64,000 nucleotides of DNA from Verrucomicrobiia bacterium (GTDB taxonomy: Bacteria > Verrucomicrobiota > Verrucomicrobiia > Limisphaerales > JAEYXS01). The notes under the pieces are model-generated. The model did no database searches and was not told the DNA's origin. It was given only the letters and a program-made list of their open reading frames with translations. The stretch covers positions 1 to 64,000 of the forward strand of contig DASWYF010000028.1 in NCBI GenBank assembly GCA_036405135.1, given 5' to 3'. Made by a program: the position numbers and the translations under genes. Of the stretch, positions 17,670 through 26,329 are shown in pieces (position 1 is the stretch's first letter; each line of letters begins with the position of its first letter).

Positions 17670-18485
17670 ATGTCCAAGCAATCCAAACCGGTGCTGGCGG
17701 TAGAGGCGCTTACCATCATCCGCAACACACAGACCATTCTGGACGATGTCTCATGGGAAGTTAAGCGGGGCGAGCATTGGGTCATCCTTGGCGCAAACGG
17801 TTCCGGCAAAACATCATTGCTTAGTTCACTCGCGGGTTATATGCCGCCGACTTCGGGTGAGATGGCAGTGTTTGATCGCGTGTATGGGGAGACGGATTGG
17901 CGCGAGCTGCGTCGGCGTATCGGTCTCGTCAGTTCCTCCATCCGGCAGATGATGGCGGATACGGAGACGGGGTTGGAGACTGTCGCGAGCGGCAAGTATG
18001 CGATGATCGATTTCTGGGGGCCGGTAAAACGCGCTGACAAGGTGCGCGCTCTGGAAATCCTCAAACAAGTCGAGTGCGAATACCTCGCCAAGCGTCCATG
18101 GCTCTATCTATCTCAAGGTGAGCGCCAGCGCGTGCTTATCGGCCGCGCGATGATGGCGCAGCCGCACTTGCTTATCTTGGATGAGCCTTGTGCAGGGCTG
18201 GATCCGGTAGCCCGTGAGAACTTCCTCCATTTCCTAGAACGCCTCGCCACCTCTCCTTCTGCGCCCACTCTTGTCCTGGTGACGCATCATGTGGAAGAGA
18301 TTGCCCCTGCCTTCACCCATGTCCTGATGCTGAAAGGTGGCAAAGTCCTCGCTGCCGGGGAGAAAAAGAAAGTGCTCACGGCGAAGTTGCTGGGTGAAGC
18401 GTTCGGTGCGCAGGTGAAGCTGAGATCACGGGCGGGCATTTATTCTCTCACTGTTGGCAAGGCCCGTACGAACGTGATCATCTGA
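17670..18485 (+). CDS. ABC transporter ATP-binding protein (YlmA/ModF-like)
   Basis: A single ABC ATPase of about 271 residues. Walker A is GANGSGKT, the signature LSQGERQR, Walker B LLILDEPCAGLD and the H-loop VTHHVEEI. The motif HWVILGANGSGKTSLL and the lack of a partner permease are typical of YlmA/ModF-type stand-alone ATPases. The frame starts at a TTG (17637), but the ATG at 17670 (MSKQSKPVLAVEALTI) is the better start. It follows kdsB by 45 bases and may be read through from that operon. The transported substrate, if any, is unknown. Confidence 0.85.
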   Translation: MSKQSKPVLAVEALTIIRNTQTILDDVSWEVKRGEHWVILGANGSGKTSLLSSLAGYMPPTSGEMAVFDRVYGETDWRELRRRIGLVSSSIRQMMADTETGLETVASGKYAMIDFWGPVKRADKVRALEILKQVECEYLAKRPWLYLSQGERQRVLIGRAMMAQPHLLILDEPCAGLDPVARENFLHFLERLATSPSAPTLVLVTHHVEEIAPAFTHVLMLKGGKVLAAGEKKKVLTAKLLGEAFGAQVKLRSRAGIYSLTVGKARTNVII

Positions 18486-18616
18486 TCTGGTCGTGGGGAT
18501 TTTGGATATTGCCAGGCCGTTTGGACAGGGTATCTCGCCCCTTGCGAAGGTCACTGCGGCAGCATAGCATCCAAGTGTCACAGGAGTATCGCGACACAAC
18601 ACATGGACCACGCAGC

Positions 18617-19957
18617 ATGCAGGTGTTGGAAATAAAGATTCAGTGCGCTTGCGGTTCACGCTTCGCTTTCGACGTGCAACCGGTTCATGGTCGCATGCCT
18701 TCCACGGTCGCATGCCCCCGGTGCGGCTGTGATCATACAGGAGATGCCAACCTCCAGATCGCCCGCAGCATGGCTCCGCCGCCGCTCCACGATGGCCGCC
18801 GAGGGCTGAAGATCTTAAATCTTCCAGCTTATAATCTTCCGGAAGCCGAGCCGGATGACCAGATGCTTGTCTCCATCCCGCAACCAGGCATTCAGATGTT
18901 GCCTGTCGGGGGGAAGACCAATCGCACCACGGAACTGGACATCCCCATCATGGATAACAGTTCCGCCGCGCCGCATTTGCAAGGTGCTGTGGATGCCGCG
19001 ATCAATTCCTCCCAGGTGCCCATCATTCCGGGAGGCACGGGTGCGCCATCGGCGGAAGTGCATGGCAGTTCTGGACCGGCTGCGCCAGCTCCGGGCGGAT
19101 TGCGTGTGCGCCAGAGCAGGAAAGGTCAGACCACCACGGTCATTCCGCCACCGTTGCCGCCGCCTGAGGATGCACTTCCCGTCTTGAAGCGCAAACCGGT
19201 TCCGGCTGCGCCTGTGTATGATGACGATCCACCGCAAGGCGTCCTCGGCTGGATCAAGGCGAGCGGCAAAGTGATCTTCGCAATTTTCATCGGGTTGCTT
19301 TTCGTGCTCAAGATCATCGGAAAGTTCAAACTCGCGAAGATTCTGGCGTTGTTTGGCATCGGGGCGGCCAGTTCGACTTCTGATCTGAACATTCCGCCGG
19401 GCAATTTCCCGTTCGTAGATGCCACGCAGATCTACGTGCAGGTGGATGACTCCAGGAAAGTGGTGGATGCGTGTGTGGCTTATTGGAGTGCGCAAGGCAG
19501 GACACTGAACGTGAAGGAGAGCTCTGACGGGGAAGTAGACGAACCCAAGCATTGGCTGGTGTTTCCGGCGCATCACGGCTATGTGACCATCTTGGGTGAC
19601 TTTGATGTGGACCAGACTTTCGTGGATGGTCTGGCGCAAAACCTTTCCATGACCTTCAATTCCACGGTGATGAAGATGGTGGAGGATGACATCGGCTCCC
19701 ACCGCTTCACCGTGTTTCAATCCGGCCAGAAGCAGTTCTACCATCAACTGGATATCAAGGTGAACGGAAAAGATCTGGAGACCAGCTTCAAGGTGGAGAA
19801 CGAGAACTGGGTGGTGGAAAAAGGCTACTTCAAACCGGATGGCGAAGGATTCAAGGGTTTTGATTTCGATGATGTGGACAAGGTCTCCCAGCAGCTAGGA
19901 TTGCAATGGTGGACTTTCCCTGAGGATGCCAAGGGCTTTCACGACTTGAGCGAGTAG
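18617..19957 (+). CDS. Zinc-ribbon membrane protein, unknown function
   Basis: Counting from the ATG at 18617 the product has 446 residues; an upstream in-frame start at 18509 adds 36 residues unlike a protein N-terminus. Residues 1-40 form a zinc-ribbon-like element (QCACG, then ACPRCGCDHT). A long proline/alanine-rich linker follows (IPGGTGAPSAEVHGSSGP; IPPPLPPPEDALPVLK), then one transmembrane span near residue 222 (VIFAIFIGLLFVLKIIG) and a C-terminal soluble domain of about 190 residues. The C-terminal domain is not recognised. The first domain resembles those on Verrucomicrobial kinases and GYF-type proteins. A small palindrome (GTGTC / GACAC) sits at about 18573-18596 ahead of the start. 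Confidence 0.7.
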   Translation: MQVLEIKIQCACGSRFAFDVQPVHGRMPSTVACPRCGCDHTGDANLQIARSMAPPPLHDGRRGLKILNLPAYNLPEAEPDDQMLVSIPQPGIQMLPVGGKTNRTTELDIPIMDNSSAAPHLQGAVDAAINSSQVPIIPGGTGAPSAEVHGSSGPAAPAPGGLRVRQSRKGQTTTVIPPPLPPPEDALPVLKRKPVPAAPVYDDDPPQGVLGWIKASGKVIFAIFIGLLFVLKIIGKFKLAKILALFGIGAASSTSDLNIPPGNFPFVDATQIYVQVDDSRKVVDACVAYWSAQGRTLNVKESSDGEVDEPKHWLVFPAHHGYVTILGDFDVDQTFVDGLAQNLSMTFNSTVMKMVEDDIGSHRFTVFQSGQKQFYHQLDIKVNGKDLETSFKVENENWVVEKGYFKPDGEGFKGFDFDDVDKVSQQLGLQWWTFPEDAKGFHDLSE

Positions 19958-19981
19958 GGGAGTTAGAGCTATCTTGTTGGC

Positions 19982-20308
19982 GTGAAGAAGACCACGCAGC
20001 ATCGCATCATCCTCGTCACCGCTCCCAATCTTAAAACGGCCCGCAAGCTGGTGAAAGCGGCACTGGAAGCGAAACTCGTGGCGTGTGCGAATCTCATCCC
20101 GAAGATCGAGTCTCACTATTGGTGGCAAGGGAAGCTGGAGCGCAGTGCTGAGGTGCTGATCCTCTTCAAATCCACTGAGGCGAAATTGAAGGCTTTGGAG
20201 AAAACCATTTTGGCAAACCATCCGTATGACACGCCAGAGTTTGTGGTGTTGCCGATCACAGCGGGGAATGAGCGGTATCTGGACTGGGTGACGGGGGCGG
20301 TGAAGTAG
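19982..20308 (+). CDS. cutA: Divalent-cation tolerance protein CutA
   Basis: A 108-residue trimeric ferredoxin-like protein of the CutA1 family. Typical blocks are ILVTAPNLKTARKLVKAALE, KLVACANLIPKIESHYWW and HPYDTPEFVVLPI, with YLDWV near the end. Its role is unsettled; it was linked to copper tolerance in Escherichia coli. A GTG start at 19982 is used. It follows the zinc-ribbon protein gene by 24 bases on the same strand and converges with the YaeQ-family gene 3 bases away. Confidence 0.93.
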   Translation: MKKTTQHRIILVTAPNLKTARKLVKAALEAKLVACANLIPKIESHYWWQGKLERSAEVLILFKSTEAKLKALEKTILANHPYDTPEFVVLPITAGNERYLDWVTGAVK

Positions 20309-20311
20309 TCG

Positions 20312-20905
20312 TCAAAACTTTGCCGTGTAGAAGGGGACGTCGAACCAGAGTTCGTTGAAGTCGAATTGCAGGGTGGGTGGTTCGAACCCGGCCTGGACGA
20401 GATAGAATTGATTGCGCGTATGGAGCAGGCGGAGCATTTCATCGAACATCTCTTCTTCAAACGCCACGAGATGATAGCGCTTCTTGCGCAGCTTTGCGTG
20501 TTCCATCTGTCTGAGCAAATTCGCCATGGACTCCGGAGAACGGAGCATCACCCAGATCTCTGCCTCGTGGACTTTCACGGCGAGTTTATCGAGCTTCTGC
20601 ACAGTGCATTCGCCGCATTCCACCCAGAGGATGGGGTTGAGCTGGTAGTCCAATTGCACCACACCGGGGATGAAAGGGATGTCCTCGTTATGCAGGTTGG
20701 GGCTGAGTTCGAGGCGCTCACGGAAGAGCAACACGTAGGCGAGGAGCTTCAGCACGACGTGTTCATCCGTCTCCAGATCGCTGCGACCAATGATGAGCTT
20801 CTCCGGCAGCTTGCGCTGCCAGTCATCACTCCGCAGATCAAAATTGAACTTGCTGCTCATGCCGTTCAGGGCAGCCGTTGTGCCATAGAAGCGGAGAGGC
20901 CGCAA
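20312..20905 (-). CDS. YaeQ-family protein
   Basis: A 197-residue protein similar to YaeQ, a small family with a PD-(D/E)XK-like fold and unclear role. Family features are the early SDLETDEHVVLKLLAYVLLF (usual S-E-T-D-E-R-M-x-x-R-L-L-A), an acidic strand before ILWVECGE that corresponds to the W-I-E-x-G core, and KLDKLAVKVHEAEIWVML. An in-frame ATG at residue 16 (MSSKFNFDLRSDDW) is the more likely start by family length. It ends 3 bases from cutA on the other strand. Confidence 0.75.
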   Translation of the reverse strand: MRPLRFYGTTAALNGMSSKFNFDLRSDDWQRKLPEKLIIGRSDLETDEHVVLKLLAYVLLFRERLELSPNLHNEDIPFIPGVVQLDYQLNPILWVECGECTVQKLDKLAVKVHEAEIWVMLRSPESMANLLRQMEHAKLRKKRYHLVAFEEEMFDEMLRLLHTRNQFYLVQAGFEPPTLQFDFNELWFDVPFYTAKF

Positions 20906-20958
20906 TGGGGTGTTCGTGGAGCGCGGGTTGACCTAATCAGCAGCAACCCTCGCTCCGG

Positions 20959-23900
20959 CTACTCCGCGATGCGCGCGCCGATAGGAGCCAGATCGGTGAG
21001 GCGATCCACCGGTTGTCCCGCTGACCAGCAGATGCCGCGCAGGGCGAGCACACGGAAGATCGGGTCATCGAAGGTCCAGTTGTAATGGCCAGGGATGCTC
21101 ACGAAGACACGGCCGGGGCCGACATTGCGCGTCCACAATTGCGGACGGAGCTGGCCATCCTCCATGGAGCTAGCGAGGAGGTTCACGTTTTTCTCTTCCC
21201 CCCGGAAGAGCCAGTAGGATTCATCAATGAACTTCGCTTTCGTGAAGCTCGTCGCATTGAAACCCTTCGCCAGTGGATGCTCGGCGAACTGCAGATCGAG
21301 CGGACCATGGCGATATTTCAAGAGCGGTGAGTTCGAGGCGAGGCCGATGCGGCGAGCGAAAGCTTCGGCATCACCACGGGCTTCTACGGCCCAGTGGAAA
21401 TAGACCGCGCCTTTGCCGCGCGCGAGGTAGCTGTCCAGCTCCTGGCCTTTGGTCTCATCCCATACGGGATTGTTGTTGAAGAAGCAGATGACATCGGCTT
21501 TCGCGAACTGTTCTGCGCTCGGCCATTTGTCGGCGGTGCTGACGGTCACGCCTTCGCTCATCGCGAGGAGCTTGGACCAGCGGCGTTGCCACATGGGATA
21601 ATCATGCTCGCCTTTGCCATGATCTTTCGGTCCGGCGCAGAGGACGATGTGCATGGGTTTCATTTGGGCGGGCAATGGCTCACGACTGCTTAGCACAGCA
21701 TTGAGTTCTGCACGAGAACGTGCGGGTGGAGCGCCGCCGATCTCGATGGGCGCGGGTTCCAGCGGTACGGTCAGAAGGAAGGTCATGAGGTCTTTCATCG
21801 CTGCTTCGCCGAGGCCTTTATCCAAGCCCTCGGGCATGAGGGAAATGGAGGAAGGCTTCACGCTCTTGATGGTGTTCTTGGCTACGCGAAGGGGTTGGCC
21901 GGTGGCGCTGCCGAGGGTCAATGCTTCTGCATTATCGCCCATGATGACGCCGGTGAGGACATCGCCATCTTTCAGTTCGATATTGAAGGCGGTGTGATCG
22001 GGATTGATGGCGGCGCTGGGCTCGCTGATGTCGCGCAAGACGCTGGCGTAGTCGCGATGGATCAGATTAGAGAGATCGGGGCCGAGCTTGCCTCCGACGC
22101 CACTGACTTGATGGCACTTGGAGCAAGCGGCTTGTTCACTGTGGAAGAGTTTTTGTCCACGCAACCAATTGCCGCCAGCGAGTTCAGGGACGACGCGTTC
22201 GGAGGCGAGTTTGACGGGTTCGACGGTGGGTTGTGCGCCGGGGAGGAAGAAGCGGCGGAGGGGGAAGGGGCGTTGCCGCTCATCGAGGCTTGTGCTCCAG
22301 TGCAGGGACGGCATCGAGGCTTGGGGAGAAGGTGTGATAGTTACATTAAATAACGCCCAGTCTCCATGCTCTGGGGTAATATGGTGGCTGTCCTGAAAGC
22401 GTCCGATGCTGACTCTCAAATGATGGCTGCGAGCGCCGCTCAGCTCAGATTTACTTTCGCCACCGCCTCGGAATTGAGTCGAGATATGAATCTGTTCTGA
22501 AGGGTAATCGTGATCCAACTTAGCACCCTGCTGAATCTCTGGTTGAAGCATGCGGTTGAGATCCAGTTGGGTGAGCAAAGTAAGAAATCCTCCTTTTGCT
22601 GAAGCAGCCCACAATTCCTCATGCGTTTTGCTTCCTTGCGTAAATGCTTTCGAGGCTTCGGCGTCTATATGCGGCAACCAGCCTTTCCAGTTGCTTTTGC
22701 CATCCGTTGATTTCCACTCGGCTTGCACGCCATTCATATCTGCCAGCACTTCGATCTGGTCGTAGGCGGCTTTTGTTTTCGAGCCGAGCTGGAGCTCGGC
22801 GCTCCGGGAGACGTTTGGTAGCTCCACGGCGTAGTTCACGGCAGCGGTGCGTGGTGGTGTGGTGAGCACGAGGGTGCGGTTGTCCGGTGTCACGTTCGCC
22901 GAAAGCACGGGGACGTTGTAGCGCGGGACGGCTTTTTGGTCTTTGATGACCTGATAGCCGGGCCACATGGCTTCGAAACGGTCGCCGGGCATCACGTATT
23001 TGCCTTGCGTGATCTTTGTTTCCTTGGCGAGGTTCTTCAAATTAGCCGGATTCAACGGACGGTCGAAGGCGACGCGGATCTCCGTCGGGCTCGCGCTGTA
23101 GGTGACGACGGGTTGTGGGGCTTCCTTGTCCGTGTAGGAGATCTGAAAGAGTTTGCCGATGCCGCTGGGGCCAGTGCCCCAATCCGGTTTACCGCTGTGC
23201 GTGGAGACAATGGCGTGGCCTTTCGGCGTGATGCAGATATCCGTGGTGAGCAGGTTCAGGCACGCGATGAGATGGTTCTGCGCCACGTAGCCCGACGAGG
23301 TCTTCACGAGCTTGGTGCGGTAGATCTTGCCGCGGGATTCACCGGTCATCAGCACATCACCTTCCCAGAATTTCGGGCCGAAGGCGGGGCCGCCGTTCAC
23401 GCCGTAATTGAAATTGAAACCGCAGGTGGATTGATGCTGCGGCGCGTAATCGAACACGCTCGGTTCATCTACCACGTTCGGCAGGTGTTTGGGGTGACGC
23501 GGCGGGAAGCCGTAGTGGCGGTTCGGCTGGATGTGCAGGAGTTCATCGAAAGGATTGCCATTCGGCAGCCACGTCGCACCTTCCTGTTCGCTGGCGAAGA
23601 GATCGCCGTCCTTGTTGAAGTGCATCGCCACGGGGAAGCGGATGCCGGTGCAGATGATCTCGCGCTTGGAGAAATCCGGTGACACTTTCAGTACGGTGCC
23701 ACGCTCGGATTTGAGATCGTAAGCGGCCACGCCCGTGTCTTTATCGATGAGGTAGCCGTTCGCGTAATTCGCAGTACCGAGCGCGAAGTAGATGTTGCCG
23801 TCCTTATCGAGCGCCACGCCGATAGCATCCACGTTCTGCGTGATCTCCTTCCAGCCGGTGGCCACGATGATCTCTTCATCCGCTTTATCATCGCCGTCTT

Positions 23901-25107
23901 TATCGATGATGAGCGAGAGCTTGCCTTTGCTGGGCACGAAGACGCCCTGTCCTTTTGCGTACCCGGGCGGCGTGAGGGCCATGCCGATGGGGCCGCGCAT
24001 GGTGTTCTTATCCCAGAAAAGCGTGGCTTTGTCCTCAATGCCATCGCCATCGGTATCGGAAAGGATGTGGATGTGGCCGTTGTAACCGAGTGCGACGAGC
24101 TTGCCGTCTGCGCGGTACTGGATGCTGTTGATGTTTGGGATCTGGATGGGCAGTTCCTTCACGGTGAAGCCCGGCACGAGCATTTGCACAGGAGGCGGGT
24201 TCGCGACGATTTCCAAAGGACGGATGCCAGCGGGATCATCCGTGCTGGTGAGCGCGGCGTGTTTGGCGGTGAGGTAATTCTCCACCTTTGCACGATCACC
24301 ACCGGAGAGGACGCGATTGAAGACGAGGACTTCAGCGATATCGCCGGAGTAAAAGCTCTGCACGGAAGGCAGATCGGCGGTGTTAGAGTAGGAGCGAGCG
24401 CCGATGACGAGTTCATCCATGGTCATGGCCTCGGCCTTGCGATCGCGACGACCATGATCCTGGCCATTCACAAATAGCCGCACGCCCCCCGTGCCCGTAC
24501 CGAACTGGACGCTCAAGGTGTAGAAGCGGCCAAAGGGATAACCAGAGTTCAAAAGATTCGCTGCACCACGAAATCCAGCGCCTTCAGTATTTAAGACAGT
24601 GAACTGCTCACTGCCTTTGGAGCCGAGGTCCACATTCAAGCCGCTGACGTAATCATTCACGCCGCGCTTATTGAAGGCGAGGAAGCCGGGGAAGTAGCCG
24701 TTGTTGTTCTTAGGCGCGGCGACGATGAAGACGGTGGCATTCGTGAATGACCCGTTGAGATTTGCGGCACCGAGGAAGTCATCCTTGCCATCGAAGCGGA
24801 AGCTGGCGGAGTTCACGACGGAGAAAAAGCGCGGGCGGCTCTCCGTGATGCGCTGGGAGACATGGCGGCCCAAGCCCGAGCCATCGAACCACGTGTCCGT
24901 GGCGGTGGAGTTGTTGAGCGTGGGCAGCTTCAGCGCGGTGCGGGCGGCGTTCTGCTGCGCGGCATCCAGCCAGAGTTCGAGGCCCTCAGTGACGGTGAGT
25001 TTACCATCGGCCCATGGTTCCATGGCGGAGGTTGTATGAAGGGCGGCCAAAAGAAATGCCGACAGCAAGGCAGAGGAACTACCAGTTGTCCGGGCTAAGG
25101 GGTGCAT
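20959..25107 (-). CDS. LamG / beta-propeller / cytochrome c / ThuA-domain fusion protein
   Basis: A 1382-residue exported protein of a type expanded in Planctomycetes and Verrucomicrobia. A signal peptide (about residues 1-28) is followed by a LamG concanavalin-like domain (about 45-285, with FRFDGKDDFLGAANL and GDIAEVLVFNRVLSGGDR). A six-bladed glucose/sorbosone dehydrogenase-type propeller comes next (about 310-640, with SDTDGDGIEDKATLF and IIDKDGDDKADEE repeats), then a linker domain. A c-type haem region lies near residue 990 (CSKCHQVSGVGGKLGPDL, a CxxCH site), and the C-terminal ThuA glutamine-amidotransferase-like domain is at about 1150-1370. The set suggests periplasmic redox or polysaccharide breakdown work with the ThuA part acting on sugars; the substrate is unknown. 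It is a single gene. Confidence 0.88.
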   Translation of the reverse strand: MHPLARTTGSSSALLSAFLLAALHTTSAMEPWADGKLTVTEGLELWLDAAQQNAARTALKLPTLNNSTATDTWFDGSGLGRHVSQRITESRPRFFSVVNSASFRFDGKDDFLGAANLNGSFTNATVFIVAAPKNNNGYFPGFLAFNKRGVNDYVSGLNVDLGSKGSEQFTVLNTEGAGFRGAANLLNSGYPFGRFYTLSVQFGTGTGGVRLFVNGQDHGRRDRKAEAMTMDELVIGARSYSNTADLPSVQSFYSGDIAEVLVFNRVLSGGDRAKVENYLTAKHAALTSTDDPAGIRPLEIVANPPPVQMLVPGFTVKELPIQIPNINSIQYRADGKLVALGYNGHIHILSDTDGDGIEDKATLFWDKNTMRGPIGMALTPPGYAKGQGVFVPSKGKLSLIIDKDGDDKADEEIIVATGWKEITQNVDAIGVALDKDGNIYFALGTANYANGYLIDKDTGVAAYDLKSERGTVLKVSPDFSKREIICTGIRFPVAMHFNKDGDLFASEQEGATWLPNGNPFDELLHIQPNRHYGFPPRHPKHLPNVVDEPSVFDYAPQHQSTCGFNFNYGVNGGPAFGPKFWEGDVLMTGESRGKIYRTKLVKTSSGYVAQNHLIACLNLLTTDICITPKGHAIVSTHSGKPDWGTGPSGIGKLFQISYTDKEAPQPVVTYSASPTEIRVAFDRPLNPANLKNLAKETKITQGKYVMPGDRFEAMWPGYQVIKDQKAVPRYNVPVLSANVTPDNRTLVLTTPPRTAAVNYAVELPNVSRSAELQLGSKTKAAYDQIEVLADMNGVQAEWKSTDGKSNWKGWLPHIDAEASKAFTQGSKTHEELWAASAKGGFLTLLTQLDLNRMLQPEIQQGAKLDHDYPSEQIHISTQFRGGGESKSELSGARSHHLRVSIGRFQDSHHITPEHGDWALFNVTITPSPQASMPSLHWSTSLDERQRPFPLRRFFLPGAQPTVEPVKLASERVVPELAGGNWLRGQKLFHSEQAACSKCHQVSGVGGKLGPDLSNLIHRDYASVLRDISEPSAAINPDHTAFNIELKDGDVLTGVIMGDNAEALTLGSATGQPLRVAKNTIKSVKPSSISLMPEGLDKGLGEAAMKDLMTFLLTVPLEPAPIEIGGAPPARSRAELNAVLSSREPLPAQMKPMHIVLCAGPKDHGKGEHDYPMWQRRWSKLLAMSEGVTVSTADKWPSAEQFAKADVICFFNNNPVWDETKGQELDSYLARGKGAVYFHWAVEARGDAEAFARRIGLASNSPLLKYRHGPLDLQFAEHPLAKGFNATSFTKAKFIDESYWLFRGEEKNVNLLASSMEDGQLRPQLWTRNVGPGRVFVSIPGHYNWTFDDPIFRVLALRGICWSAGQPVDRLTDLAPIGARIAE

Positions 25108-25222
25108 GACGAAGGATTGAATACAAACTGGATAATCCCGCCAAGGAAGAAGGTGGAGGTGAGGGGGAAACCCAAGAATCTAACGCCCGACTTCTAGCGA
25201 AGAAACTGCAGGTAGTAGAGCT

Positions 25223-25250
25223 TCCTTATCCCGCGTGCGGGACTGCTACG
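25223..25250. repeat. Dispersed 28-bp palindromic element, copy 1
   Basis: The element reads TCCTTATCCCGCGTGCGGGA then CTGCTACG. The stem TCCCGC/GCGGGA flanks a GT loop. It matches 25 of 28 bases with the copy at 38132-38159. It sits between two minus-strand genes. Confidence 0.6.
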
Positions 25251-25255
25251 GGCAG

Positions 25256-25283
25256 AAAAATCGCCGCACATGTGTGCGGCGAT
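25256..25283 (-). terminator. Rho-independent terminator of the macrodomain gene
   Basis: The perfect 10-bp stem TCGCCGCACA (25261-25270) / TGTGCGGCGA (25273-25282) has a 2-base centre. On the minus strand it is followed by a run of T (complement of 25256-25260). It lies 52 bases after the macrodomain gene's stop. Confidence 0.82.
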
Positions 25284-25335
25284 CTTGTTTAAATTTTAGC
25301 CTGCTTTGCTGTGCCCCAGGACGGACACGCTCCTG

Positions 25336-26097
25336 TTAGGCGGTGATTTCTTTTAGCGCGGCGCTGAAGGCGTCTACGGCATCTTCACCGAAGCCGACGA
25401 GGTAGACTACTTCGATGCCTTTGTTGTCGCTCAGGAAACGGGCGATCTCCTGCACGGCCACGCGGGTGGCCTGGTCCAGAGGATAGCCGAAATTGCCAGT
25501 ACTGATGGCCGGGAAGGCGACGCTCTTGAGGCCGTAACCTTTCGCGAGCTTCAGGCTGTTCTGATAGCAGGAGGCGAGCATCTGGGGTTCGCCCTGATCG
25601 CCGCCTTTCCACACGGGACCGGCGGTGTGGATGACGAAACGGCAGAGGAGCTGGTGGCCGGGGGTGATCTTGGCTTCACCGCGTTCCACGCCGCCGAGGC
25701 CATGGCATTCGTCCACGAAATCTTTTCCAGCAGCGGCGAAGATGCGGCCCTCCAGACCACCACCGCCTTCGAGGCTGCGGCTGGCGGGGTTCACGATGGC
25801 ATCGATGGCGAGGCGCGTAATATCCGCCTTGATGAGGGTGATGCGGGAGCCGGTGGCGGTCTCCAAAGTGGTGAGGGGCTTGATCTCTTCCGCTTTCAGG
25901 GCGGGTGTGCTGGGCGGAGGGGGCTGGCCGAAGGGGGCCTTGCGCTCACTGGAGATGCCACCACCGCTGCCCGCCATGCGGCGTTCGAGCTCGGCGATGA
26001 TGTCCACGACGGCGGCGGCGGTTTCGCGCTCGACGCGGTCGATTTTCTGGCGATGTGCCTCGTAAACCTTGGCCAAACGATCAGCTAGCTCACCCAT
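25336..26097 (-). CDS. Macrodomain protein (ADP-ribose binding, MacroD-like)
   Basis: A 253-residue protein. The C-terminal macrodomain (about residues 75-250) has ITLIKADITRLAIDAIVNPA, then GGGGLEGRIFAAAG and FVIHTAGPVW, followed by AFPAISTGNFGYP. This is the order found in MacroD-type mono-ADP-ribosyl hydrolases and O-acetyl-ADP-ribose deacetylases. The usual N-A-A/N-S-x in the INPAS stretch reads NPAS here. The first 50 residues are charged and helical (LADRLAKVYEAHRQKIDRVE), probably a coiled coil, then a glycine/proline-rich linker follows. The substrate is inferred from the family only. No ADP-ribosyltransferase is nearby. Confidence 0.88.
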   Translation of the reverse strand: MGELADRLAKVYEAHRQKIDRVERETAAAVVDIIAELERRMAGSGGGISSERKAPFGQPPPPSTPALKAEEIKPLTTLETATGSRITLIKADITRLAIDAIVNPASRSLEGGGGLEGRIFAAAGKDFVDECHGLGGVERGEAKITPGHQLLCRFVIHTAGPVWKGGDQGEPQMLASCYQNSLKLAKGYGLKSVAFPAISTGNFGYPLDQATRVAVQEIARFLSDNKGIEVVYLVGFGEDAVDAFSAALKEITA

Positions 26098-26123
26098 AAG
26101 TCAGAGATTTTGTTGGAGCCTTT

Positions 26124-26204
26124 AACCGGTGCCCACCGGTTGATGGGTGGGCGTGACGGGAAGTAGTTAACGCGATATCGGGGAAAGTTCAAAGTTCAAA
26201 GTTG
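26124..26204 (+). promoter_or_regulatory. Overlapping hairpins and heptamer repeats upstream of tyrS
   Basis: AACCGGT (26124-26130) pairs with ACCGGTT (26135-26141). The stretch GCCCACC (26131-26137), which uses part of that stem, pairs with GGTGGGC (26146-26152). The two hairpins exclude each other. Three heptamers AAAGTTC, AAAGTTC, AAAGTTG follow at 26184-26204. The region lies between the divergent macrodomain gene and tyrS. No T-box hallmarks are seen, so a regulatory role is only possible. Confidence 0.25.
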
Positions 26205-26329
26205 CCAGCTATTAAACCGTCGGTAAGTCGGCTGCTGCAAAGAAGAGAGGGCGAGAGTGATAAGGGTTGCGACGAACCGCAGTTTTCCTTGTTTCCCGGC
26301 TGGGCATTTCTCCATAACATGTGCCGCTC

